A stretch of 63,460 nucleotides of DNA from positions 1-63,460 of the forward strand of contig JAGCCZ010000069.1 of assembly GCA_017651425.1 (NCBI GenBank), read 5' to 3'. Position 1 is the stretch's first letter, and each line of letters opens with the position of its first letter. Shown here piece after piece: positions 36,902-44,953 of this stretch. Under the pieces are notes generated by a model. That model was given only the letters and a program-made list of their open reading frames with translations, searched no databases and was not told the origin of the DNA. Made by a program: the position numbers and the translations under genes. Source of the stretch: Bacteroidales bacterium. Its GTDB lineage: Bacteria > Bacteroidota > Bacteroidia > Bacteroidales > WCHB1-69.

Positions 36902-38323
36902 TTAGTCGGCGAGGTCCCTGAAGAACTCGCTCATGTCGTTAACCACCTCGTAGGAGGGATGATAGTTCATGGTTTCCGTGACCGAAGGCTTGGCGGAAGA
37001 ACTTTTGATCTTGTCCATACGCAGGATGGTGGGGATGGACACCTTGGTGTTGAAGTCTTCTTCAGACTCGAAGGGGTCTTCCTGGCTCTCCAACTTGCCA
37101 ACCACAGGTTGTCTTTCGATTGTGAAGGGTTGGCTGATGACGGGTTCTTGGATGGTGCCCGTATTGGGGTTGCTCTGCTCTGCCGGAGCGGTGAGGGATT
37201 CCAGATCATTCACGGAGTCCTTTTTCTCCTCGGTGGAGGTGGGACCGTCGTCAAGGATGGTGGTGCTCGCTTTCAGAGTGGTGTTGAAGATGTCCTCTTC
37301 CTTGGCTTTGTCGTTTTCCATGACGATGGAGTGGGTGTCCTTGGAAGCGTTCTCTTCGTTGTTGAAGTTGGTGATGATGATGGAAAGCTTGATGGCGTCG
37401 CCCAAGCTCTCGTCCACGCCTTGGCCCCAGATGATATGGGCATCGTCGCTCTGCAGGTCGTAGAAGCGGTCGGTGAGCTGCTCGAGTTCGGTGGTGGAGA
37501 AGTTGGCCTCCGTGCCGTAGCTGATGAAGAAGAGGAAATTCCGTGCGTTGGTGATGCAGGTGGTGTCCAACAGCGGGCAGTTGAGGGCGTCGTCGACCAC
37601 ACGTTCCACGCGGTCCTCGCCGCTGGCGGTGGCCAAGCCCAACATGGCCTTGCCGCTGGACTTCATGACGGTCTGCACATCGTTGAAATCGACGTTCTGG
37701 TTATATTCGACAGTGATGAGCTCGGCTATGCACTTGACGGCGTTTTTGAGCACGTCGTCCGCGTAGCTGTAAGCCTTGAGCATGCTTTGGTCTTTGTAGT
37801 AGGTCAAGATATTCTGGTTCTTGACGACGATGAGGGAATCGACAAAGTTGGAGAGTTCCTCGATGCCCTTGTCGGCAAGTTTCTGGCGGTGCTTGCCTTC
37901 GAAACGGAAGGGGTAGGTGACCACGCCGATGGTGAGGATGCCCATTTCCTGGGCCACTTCCGCGATGACGGGGGAGGCGCCGGTGCCGGTGCCTTTGCCC
38001 ATGCCGGCGGTGATGAACAGCATCTTGGTCTCCTGGCCGATGAATTCCCGAATCTTGTCCTTGCTCTCCGTGGCGAACTGGCGTGCGATGTCAGGGTTGG
38101 CACCGGCACCGAGGCCGCTGCCCAACAAAAGCTTCTCAGGTACGGGGTTGTTTTTCAGATGGCCTTGGTCGGTGTTGCAGACGAGGAAGTCCACGCCCAC
38201 AATGCCTTCGCTGTACATGTGTTTCACGGCATTGCTGCCGCCTCCGCCGACGCCAATCACTTTGATAATGGAGGAGTTTTCTCTTGCGCCGTAGTCTGGA
38301 GTAAAATCGATTCTGTCTGTCAT
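36902..38323 (-). CDS. ftsZ: Cell division protein FtsZ
   Basis: FtsZ is the GTPase that polymerises into the division ring. The 473-residue protein has the N-terminal Gly-rich GVGGGGSNAVKHM, the tubulin signature region AGMGKGTGTGASPVIAE, and a T7 loop NVDFND with the catalytic Asp. The signature reads GKGTGTG instead of the textbook GGGTGTG. After the GTPase core (about residue 325) comes a long, acidic, low-complexity linker of about 130 residues, then the C-terminal tail. It is the last of ftsQ-ftsA-ftsZ. Confidence 0.96.
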   Translation of the reverse strand: MTDRIDFTPDYGARENSSIIKVIGVGGGGSNAVKHMYSEGIVGVDFLVCNTDQGHLKNNPVPEKLLLGSGLGAGANPDIARQFATESKDKIREFIGQETKMLFITAGMGKGTGTGASPVIAEVAQEMGILTIGVVTYPFRFEGKHRQKLADKGIEELSNFVDSLIVVKNQNILTYYKDQSMLKAYSYADDVLKNAVKCIAELITVEYNQNVDFNDVQTVMKSSGKAMLGLATASGEDRVERVVDDALNCPLLDTTCITNARNFLFFISYGTEANFSTTELEQLTDRFYDLQSDDAHIIWGQGVDESLGDAIKLSIIITNFNNEENASKDTHSIVMENDKAKEEDIFNTTLKASTTILDDGPTSTEEKKDSVNDLESLTAPAEQSNPNTGTIQEPVISQPFTIERQPVVGKLESQEDPFESEEDFNTKVSIPTILRMDKIKSSSAKPSVTETMNYHPSYEVVNDMSEFFRDLAD

Positions 38324-38385
38324 ATTAGGATTTTTTTAATTCTAAAACAATGATTTTCAGTTATTTTTAATAGGTTGGTTTTGGT

Positions 38386-39732
38386 TTAATAGACGTTGTC
38401 AAGGGTGGACATGAGCCAGTCGTGGACTTTGTCGAAAAAGCCCCAGTTCTTTTTCTGGTTTTTGTCGTCACGTTTTGGGCGAGAGCCTTTGTCTTTTCCA
38501 AAAATGTGGATTTTATCGCCTTTTTTCTCATCTTCCGAGCCGTTTTTGACCCGTGTGGCCTCCTCCGTCTCAATGCCGTATTTTAACAGGCCGAGGGCGG
38601 TGGCGTACATCGGCTGCTTGAGGTCGGAAGGGATGTTTTTGGAAAATCCGTTGTCGGGCAGGCCGATGCGGGTGGGCATCTGAAGTGTGAATTGGCAGAG
38701 CTCGCGCAGGTGCTTGAGGTTGGCACCGCCGCCCGTTAACACGATGCCCGAGAACAGACGGTCCTTGTAGCCGGAGTTGTCAATCTCCTTCTTGATGGCT
38801 TGGAGAATCTCCTCCTGTACGCGGCAGTTGATGATCTGAGCCAAGTAGTTCTCGTTGATTTGGATAGGCTCCTGCCCGTGATTGCGGGGTATGGTGATGA
38901 GGTTGTTCTCGTTGCTCTTGTCCACCACGCAGGTGCCGAATGAGACCTTGAGTTTCTCGGCCACCTCCTCGGAAATCTTGCACACCTCGGCGATGTCGTG
39001 GGTGATGACATTGCCGCCAAGGGAGATCACCTTGGTATAGACGGGGCTTCCGTCAACGTAGATGATCAGGTCGGTGGTGCCGCCGCCGATGTCCACCAGG
39101 GCGACGCCGCTTCTCTTCTCCTCCTCGCTCAGGCAGGCCAGACCGGAGGCGAGCGGCTCAAGGATGATCTCGTTGAGCGCCAACTCCGCTTGGTTGCCGC
39201 ACAAGACGATCTTCTCGATCTCCTGCTCTTTGCCGGTGACGATCTGGTAGATGCCGATGATCTCGTTCCCGAGCATGCCCACAATGTCGGTATCTTTGGC
39301 GGGCACGTTGTCGATAAGATAGCGCTGGGGAATCACATCGATGATCTTCTCGCCCGGGGGAACGGCCACCTCGAACACATCCTCCTTCATCTTGTCGATC
39401 TCATCTTGGGTGATGGGGCTCTTGTTGCTGTACCGGTAGAGATGACGGGAGTATTTGCTCGTCTTGATGTGATGGCCCGCAATGCCTACATAGACATTCT
39501 GGATGTTAAAGTTGGCGTGCTGCTCGGCAAGGGTCTTGGAACGAAGGATGCCTTCCACGGTGCGGTTGATGTTCCGGATTTCTCCGAATTCCACGCCCGT
39601 GGACTTGCTGACGCCGTGTCCTGTTACGAAAATCTGTCCGTTCTCGTTGCGATAGCCAACGACAGTGGCGATCTTGGTGGTGCCAATGTCCAGTCCGACT
39701 ATCAGGTTGTTGTCATTGTAGGAGTTCTCCAT
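38386..39732 (-). CDS. ftsA: Cell division protein FtsA
   Basis: The 448-residue actin-like ATPase begins LIVGLDIGTTKIATVVG (phosphate 1 loop), has the FtsA-specific 1C region, ALVDIGGGTTDLIIY (phosphate 2) and VLTGGGANLKHL (adenosine loop). It ends in an amphipathic helix (FFDKVHDWLMSTLDNVY) that would bind the membrane. It tethers FtsZ. I start it at 39732 (MENSYND), just past ftsQ; the frame extends upstream inside ftsQ but without homology. A charged linker precedes the last helix. Confidence 0.95.
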   Translation of the reverse strand: MENSYNDNNLIVGLDIGTTKIATVVGYRNENGQIFVTGHGVSKSTGVEFGEIRNINRTVEGILRSKTLAEQHANFNIQNVYVGIAGHHIKTSKYSRHLYRYSNKSPITQDEIDKMKEDVFEVAVPPGEKIIDVIPQRYLIDNVPAKDTDIVGMLGNEIIGIYQIVTGKEQEIEKIVLCGNQAELALNEIILEPLASGLACLSEEEKRSGVALVDIGGGTTDLIIYVDGSPVYTKVISLGGNVITHDIAEVCKISEEVAEKLKVSFGTCVVDKSNENNLITIPRNHGQEPIQINENYLAQIINCRVQEEILQAIKKEIDNSGYKDRLFSGIVLTGGGANLKHLRELCQFTLQMPTRIGLPDNGFSKNIPSDLKQPMYATALGLLKYGIETEEATRVKNGSEDEKKGDKIHIFGKDKGSRPKRDDKNQKKNWGFFDKVHDWLMSTLDNVY

Positions 39733-39742
39733 AAGCTGTAGT

Positions 39743-40495
39743 TTATCTGTGTTGCGCGATGATTCTGTTTTTGAAACGGGCGTCCAGCATGGCATATTGG
39801 TCATATCCCTTGCGAGAGAGGCCCTCCTTGTAAACGATGCGGAGGTTGTCCAACTTCTCCGCCGCATTCTCCATGTCGCCAAAAAGCACGACTTGGTTGC
39901 CAATGGTCGAAACCAGTTCCAACTGGTTATTCTTGTTGCGATAGATCTGCCTGAACTGGGCTCTGTGAAAATCGTCCACATTCAGCATGTTGGCGAGTTC
40001 CACGATGGGCTTCAGCTCTTTGCCGGCGGTGGCACCCTTCTTGTAGTGCTGGTGCAGGTTCCCGTTGGCGATAAAGAGATAGTCCTTCATCTTGCCCGTG
40101 TAGGGGAGAAGGTTCCCCTCCCCGTCGAGGAAATACTGGTCCCCGTCACTTGTGAAGACATGCAGGAGCACATCCCGAAGCGTGTAGTCTATCACAAGCC
40201 GCGAACCGGCAAAGTGTACCACGTTGATCTCCTTGACGTATGGGTTGGCCTTCAACAAGGCCGTGATGGCCGCCAAGTCCACCTCCTTGATCCTCTTGCC
40301 TACGGTCTCAATGTCGGCAGAGGCCAGCATCTTCTCTACATCTGCCTGGTCCAGCACCACGCTCTCGTTTTGGGTATGGGTAACCACCTCGACTTTGCTG
40401 CATGCACGTTTCGGCATCTGCACCATAGCCAAAACAACTATTACCAGCACGCTGATAATAAGCATGATACGGGCGATTATCCTTACGTATTTCAT
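39743..40495 (-). CDS. ftsQ: Cell division protein FtsQ/DivIB
   Basis: The 250-residue protein has one N-terminal membrane helix (IARIMLIISVLVIVVLAM) and a periplasmic part with a POTRA-like segment (ITALLKANPYVKEINVVHF) and the FtsQ beta domain (YFLDGEGNLLPYTGK). Sequence identity across FtsQ proteins is low, but position before ftsA and ftsZ supports the call. The expected murC gene upstream is absent; nadK is there instead. Confidence 0.88.
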   Translation of the reverse strand: MKYVRIIARIMLIISVLVIVVLAMVQMPKRACSKVEVVTHTQNESVVLDQADVEKMLASADIETVGKRIKEVDLAAITALLKANPYVKEINVVHFAGSRLVIDYTLRDVLLHVFTSDGDQYFLDGEGNLLPYTGKMKDYLFIANGNLHQHYKKGATAGKELKPIVELANMLNVDDFHRAQFRQIYRNKNNQLELVSTIGNQVVLFGDMENAAEKLDNLRIVYKEGLSRKGYDQYAMLDARFKNRIIAQHR

Positions 40496-40522
40496 TTAGG
40501 CAAATGGTTTTTCTGTAGAGCT

Positions 40523-40531
40523 ACAAAAATA
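40523..40531 (-). promoter_or_regulatory. Probable promoter -7 box for ftsQAZ
   Basis: TATTTTTGT on the minus strand, 27 nt before the ftsQ start, in the 133-bp gap after nadK. Confidence 0.5.
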
Positions 40532-40628
40532 CAATATTTAAAGGCTGCCTTTACAAGGTCCTATAAACAAAAAATAAACAAAAATATGTTGATAAGATGG
40601 CCTCTCCAGACGAGGTTTTTCAGCGACT

Positions 40629-41498
40629 TCAGTGGTTGCGTTTGTCAATGCCCCAAAGCAGTTTTTCGCGGATGACTTCATAGAAGCTGTTGTGCTCGAA
40701 TTGCAAGGACTTGATGCAGAAATGTTCCTTGCTTACAGTGAGTTGCACGTCTTCGTCCACGACAGTCTTCTGGGAGTCGAGGCACAGGGAGTAGTTGCCG
40801 CTGCGAGCCTGCACTTTGATCTGGAGGGTGTTGTCGGCGGGGATGACAAGGGGACGCACGTTGAGCGAGTGGGAGGCTATAGGGGTCAGCACCACGGCTT
40901 GGGAACGGGGGTGCAGGATGGGACCGCCACAGCTCATCGAGTAGGCTGTGGAACCCGTCGGGGTGGCGATGATCAGCCCGTCGCCCCAGTAGGTGTTTAC
41001 GGTTTGCCCGGCGGACTGTACGGTGACAGCGATGATAGAGTCGCTGTCGGTGGTGCGAAGGGTGATGTCGTTGACAGCGAATGGGTTGTCCATGCCCTCC
41101 AAAGGGCGACTGCTCTCCACGTGCAGGAGAAAGCGCTCCTCTAAACGGTATTTTCCCTCTTGCAAAAGACGGAAACAGGCCGGGTAGTTCTCCTTTTTGA
41201 TGTCGGAGAGGAAACCTATGCGGCCGGTGTTGATGCCTACGATGGGGATGTCAAGTTCCCCTACAAGGTTGGCGGCATCGATGAAGGAGCCGTCGCCGCC
41301 GATGGAGACCATGCAGTCCACCTTCCCCAGCCGTGACAGCTCATCGTGATTATGGAAAAGAACATGGCAACTGTCGCCAAAAGCGCAGTTGCCATGTAGG
41401 AGTAATTCAAACCCCTGTTGTTGCAGGTGTTCGATGACGGTCTGAATGAACTGCAGTTCCTCCGCGCCGCGCTGGCGGCTGTAGAGCGCAAGTCTCAT
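40629..41498 (-). CDS. nadK: NAD kinase
   Basis: NadK phosphorylates NAD to NADP. The 289-residue protein has the GGDGSFIDAAN motif with the catalytic Asp near residue 68, GINTGRIGFLSDI, and the second Gly-rich site TPTGSTAYSMSCGGPI. Length and motifs are typical. It starts 4 nt after the buk stop, so buk and nadK share a transcript. Confidence 0.96.
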   Translation of the reverse strand: MRLALYSRQRGAEELQFIQTVIEHLQQQGFELLLHGNCAFGDSCHVLFHNHDELSRLGKVDCMVSIGGDGSFIDAANLVGELDIPIVGINTGRIGFLSDIKKENYPACFRLLQEGKYRLEERFLLHVESSRPLEGMDNPFAVNDITLRTTDSDSIIAVTVQSAGQTVNTYWGDGLIIATPTGSTAYSMSCGGPILHPRSQAVVLTPIASHSLNVRPLVIPADNTLQIKVQARSGNYSLCLDSQKTVVDEDVQLTVSKEHFCIKSLQFEHNSFYEVIREKLLWGIDKRNH

Positions 41499-41502
41499 GG
41501 CT

Positions 41503-42573
41503 TTACTGGTAATCTTGGATTTCCACTTCGCCGTTGATGATCATGTTGGCGTTGAGAGCCATGGCCGCCATCTCGTCTTCGCCGGGATAGACAGCGACAG
41601 GTGCGATCCATTCAATGTAATTCTTGATGCGTCTGATGACGGGCTTGCCGTATGCGATGCCGCCGGTCAGGATGATGGCATCGACCTTGCCCTTGAGGAC
41701 CACAGCGTTCTCGCCGATTTGCTTGGCCACCTGATAGGCGAAAGCTTCTTCAAGCAGCTCGGCCTTGGGGTCGCCGGAAATGGCGGCCTTCTCCACGGCA
41801 AGTGCGTCGTTGCTGCCGAAATAGCCGACATATCCGCCTTTGCCGACCAAGATTTTCTGCATGTCCTGCTTGGTGTATTTGCCGCTGAAGCAGGCTTCGA
41901 GGAACTGGTTCATCGGAAGCGTTCCGGAACGTTCGGGCGAGAACGGGCCTTCTCCATCAAGGGCCTGGTTGACATCGATGACGCGACCCTTTTCGTGGGC
42001 ACCCACGCTGACACCGCCACCCATGTGACAGACGACGAGGTTCAGCTCTTCGTACTTTTTGCCGTTGTCACGCGCATACATCCGTGCAATGGCCTTTTGG
42101 TTCAAGGCGTGGAAAATGGATTTGCGCTCAAAATCGGGATGGCCGGAAATGCGTGCGATCTCGTTGAACTCATCTACCACCACAGGGTCGGCAATGTATG
42201 CGTCTTTCAAACCGATGACATTGGCAAGACTCTTGGCAATGAGGCCGCCTAAGTTGCAGGCGTGCTGCCCGTTGTAACCTGCCTTCAGGTGCTCGATCAT
42301 CAAATCGTTGATCCTATACACACCGGACTTTAACGGTTTTATCAAACCACCGCGTCCCATGATGACATCGATGGAGTGCAAGTCGATGTTTTGGGCCTCC
42401 AACTCGGCGATGATCACATCCCGACGGAACGGATACTGGTCCGCGATGGTGGCGTATTTGGAAATTTCTTCCGTGGAGTGCTTGATGTTCTTCACGAACA
42501 CCTGCTCACTGCCCTCAAAGAGAGCAATCTTGGTGGAAGTGGAACCCGGATTGATGGCGAGAATTCTTTTCAT
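41503..42573 (-). CDS. buk: Butyrate kinase
   Basis: The 356-residue ASKHA enzyme opens with LAINPGSTSTKIALFEG and has GRGGLIKPLKSGVYRIN, CHMGGGVSVGAHEKGRVIDVN and ILTGGIAYG, which separate butyrate kinases from acetate kinase. It interconverts butyryl phosphate and butyrate; branched-chain acids are possible substrates. The usual partner ptb is not adjacent. The promoter is about 106 nt upstream. Confidence 0.93.
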   Translation of the reverse strand: MKRILAINPGSTSTKIALFEGSEQVFVKNIKHSTEEISKYATIADQYPFRRDVIIAELEAQNIDLHSIDVIMGRGGLIKPLKSGVYRINDLMIEHLKAGYNGQHACNLGGLIAKSLANVIGLKDAYIADPVVVDEFNEIARISGHPDFERKSIFHALNQKAIARMYARDNGKKYEELNLVVCHMGGGVSVGAHEKGRVIDVNQALDGEGPFSPERSGTLPMNQFLEACFSGKYTKQDMQKILVGKGGYVGYFGSNDALAVEKAAISGDPKAELLEEAFAYQVAKQIGENAVVLKGKVDAIILTGGIAYGKPVIRRIKNYIEWIAPVAVYPGEDEMAAMALNANMIINGEVEIQDYQ

Positions 42574-42679
42574 GTGTTTAAGGTTTTGTTTATAAGCAAA
42601 TTAAAGAACTTCCTTTTTCCAAAAGCAGAGAGTGAAGTTTGCGAACTCCCGCTTTCTTTTGGGAAGAAAATTCAAGGTT

Positions 42680-42688
42680 GCAAATATA
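42680..42688 (-). promoter_or_regulatory. Promoter -7 box for buk-nadK
   Basis: TATATTTGC on the minus strand, 106 nt before the buk start. Confidence 0.6.
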
Positions 42689-42713
42689 CGGAAAATTTCA
42701 TCATCTTTTCAGA

Positions 42714-43919
42714 ATGAAAAATAAAAATGGAGTTCTTTCGTTACATGTCAAATTATTTGAAAGGATGGCATTAAAGTTACTGCATCTTCTACTGGTGGCG
42801 GGCGCCTATTCGCTTGCTGTTATTTATGTGCTGTTCAGGATGTTGCAAATATTTCCTGGCAAAAGCCGTTGGGGAAAAGCGGCTTGCTGGCTGAGTGGCG
42901 CGATGTCCCTGTTCTTTATTTTTGTCCTTTTTTTGCGCTTGTTTGACCTGAGAAGCTGGTACCTGCCGTTCCAAACCGTGGCCTATCTTTGGATGACCTT
43001 CGTGTTTTATGTCTTTATTTTATGCTTGTTGTTCACCCTGTTCCGTGTGATCACCACTTGGATCCCTCCTCTGCGCCGGTGGCTCGCCCCCCGGATGCTG
43101 ACCATCCAACGTGGATATGCCCTGTTCACCTTTGTGTTCGTATGCGGCCTGTTGGTCTATGGCATGTATCATTTCACCAAACCCAAGGTGGTGGAACTGA
43201 CGTTGGAGGTCGATAAACCTGTGCCGGATTGGAAAATCGTGGCGGTCGGCGACCTGCACCTGGGGACCATGTCTGCTGATTTGCTGAATCATCATGTGGA
43301 CACCATCAATGCCATGAAGCCCGATGTTGTGCTGTTGCTTGGCGACCAGTTTGTGATAAATTGGCGCGATGTGACGCCTATGGGCTATGCTGCGGCTTTG
43401 CGCCGCTTGCGCGCGCCTAAGGGTGTGTATGCCATCCACGGCAATCACGAGGAGTATCATAAGATTTCCCATAACAACGATCCCCGTGTGGAGCAGCTTT
43501 TCAAATATATGAAAATCAAGTTGCTGGATGATACCGCTTTGGTGGTCGGCGATTCCTTGGTCTTGGCGGGTCGTGCCGACACTTCCCGCTTGTACACCCG
43601 CAAACCCCTTGGTGAGCTGGTTGACGACGTGCCGAATTCGCTGCCGATTGTCCTTTTGGATCACAGACCGGACAACATGGGCCAGGCTCACAATTACGGC
43701 ATTGACGTGCAGCTGTCAGGACACACCCATGACGGGCAGCTTTTCCCAATGAATCTCTGGCATACATGCAAAAGTTTCTTCAATGGGAAATTGTACCATG
43801 GATACAGGAATATGGAGGGCACGCATTGCTATGTGACCGCCGGCTTGGGTGGCTCCGGTGCACCGATACGCATCGGGACCACGGGTGAAATCGTTGTAAT
43901 CAGTTTAAAACAGAAGTAA
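42714..43919 (+). CDS. Membrane-anchored metallophosphoesterase
   Basis: The 401-residue protein has about four hydrophobic helices in the first 165 residues. A calcineurin-type phosphoesterase domain follows: GDLHLGT, LLGDQF, GNHEEYH and LSGHTHDGQLFP. It resembles YkuE/YaeI-type enzymes that act on lipid-linked substrates such as UDP-diacylglucosamine, but the substrate is not determined here. The start could be 42714 (MKNKNG) or 42765 (MALKLL), which sits right at the first helix. It converges on pdxA with a 5-bp gap. Confidence 0.85.
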   Translation: MKNKNGVLSLHVKLFERMALKLLHLLLVAGAYSLAVIYVLFRMLQIFPGKSRWGKAACWLSGAMSLFFIFVLFLRLFDLRSWYLPFQTVAYLWMTFVFYVFILCLLFTLFRVITTWIPPLRRWLAPRMLTIQRGYALFTFVFVCGLLVYGMYHFTKPKVVELTLEVDKPVPDWKIVAVGDLHLGTMSADLLNHHVDTINAMKPDVVLLLGDQFVINWRDVTPMGYAAALRRLRAPKGVYAIHGNHEEYHKISHNNDPRVEQLFKYMKIKLLDDTALVVGDSLVLAGRADTSRLYTRKPLGELVDDVPNSLPIVLLDHRPDNMGQAHNYGIDVQLSGHTHDGQLFPMNLWHTCKSFFNGKLYHGYRNMEGTHCYVTAGLGGSGAPIRIGTTGEIVVISLKQK

Positions 43920-43924
43920 TCGAA

Positions 43925-44941
43925 CTACTGGGCGTTGCGTTCCCTGTTCCGCAAAATGTCAATGGCTAAGTAGATGGCATTGCGCATGGACTGGCCGTTG
44001 GCTTGGTTCTTGCCGGCGATGTCGTAGGCGGTGCCATGGGCGGGCGAGGTGCGCACGATGGGCAGTCCGGCGGTGAAGTTCACGCCTTCGGTGCCGAGAA
44101 TCTTGAAGGGTAACATGCCCTGGTCGTGATACATGGCCAATATCGCGTCGAACTTGCAGTATGCGCCGGATCCGAAAAACCCGTCTGCGGCAAACGGTCC
44201 GAATGCATTGATGTGGTTCTGGAAGGCCAGTTCGATGGCCGGGGTGATAATCTCCTTCTCCTCGCTTCCGAGCAGCCCGTTGTCGCCGGAATGCGGATTC
44301 AGCGAAAGCACGGCGATGGTTGGGTTGTTGATGTTGAAATCCTGCTTGAGTGAGTTGTGAAGGACCTGCAACTTTTGTCCAATCAGCTCTTTGTTGATGG
44401 CTTGCGACACTTTGTCGATGGGCAGGTGATTGGTGACGAAGCCGATGCGCAGTTTGTCGGCCACCATCAGCATGAGGGCTTTGTTTTTGTTGCCGCCGAA
44501 ATAGTGCTCGAAAAACTCCGTTTGTCCCGGGAACACATATTTGTCCGATTGGATATTGTCCTTGTTGACGGGGGCAGTGACAATGGCATCGATGTTTTTG
44601 TTTTTCAGGTCACGGCCTGCGGCATAGAGGGCGCGTTCCGCCATCTGGCCCGCAATCTTCGTGGATGTGCCGAGGTCAATCTTGACCTCTTCGTCGTACA
44701 AGTTGATGAGGCTGGGCCGTTTGAGGGAAACTTGTTCGATGTTCTTGATGAACTGGAAAGAAAAATCCTGGATGTCCAGACTTTTCCTGTGATAGGAGGC
44801 GACTTTGGCAAGCCCATAGACAACGGGCGTGCATATCTCCATCATTTTGTTGTCATTCAGAGCTTTGATGATGACCTCATAGCCAATGCCGTTGATGTCA
44901 CCTTGTGTGATGCCTATTTTATACAGTTTATTGTCAGCCAT
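43925..44941 (-). CDS. pdxA: 4-hydroxythreonine-4-phosphate dehydrogenase
   Basis: The 338-residue enzyme of pyridoxal phosphate synthesis begins IGITQGDINGIGYEVI. It has VTAPVNKDNI, the metal-binding LAMYHDQGMLPFK with its His, and the C-terminal VRTSPAHGTAYDIAGK. All motifs are intact. It lies 12 nt after infB on the same strand. pdxJ and the other pathway genes are not in the window. Confidence 0.95.
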   Translation of the reverse strand: MADNKLYKIGITQGDINGIGYEVIIKALNDNKMMEICTPVVYGLAKVASYHRKSLDIQDFSFQFIKNIEQVSLKRPSLINLYDEEVKIDLGTSTKIAGQMAERALYAAGRDLKNKNIDAIVTAPVNKDNIQSDKYVFPGQTEFFEHYFGGNKNKALMLMVADKLRIGFVTNHLPIDKVSQAINKELIGQKLQVLHNSLKQDFNINNPTIAVLSLNPHSGDNGLLGSEEKEIITPAIELAFQNHINAFGPFAADGFFGSGAYCKFDAILAMYHDQGMLPFKILGTEGVNFTAGLPIVRTSPAHGTAYDIAGKNQANGQSMRNAIYLAIDILRNRERNAQ

Positions 44942-44953
44942 GGAAATAGATTT

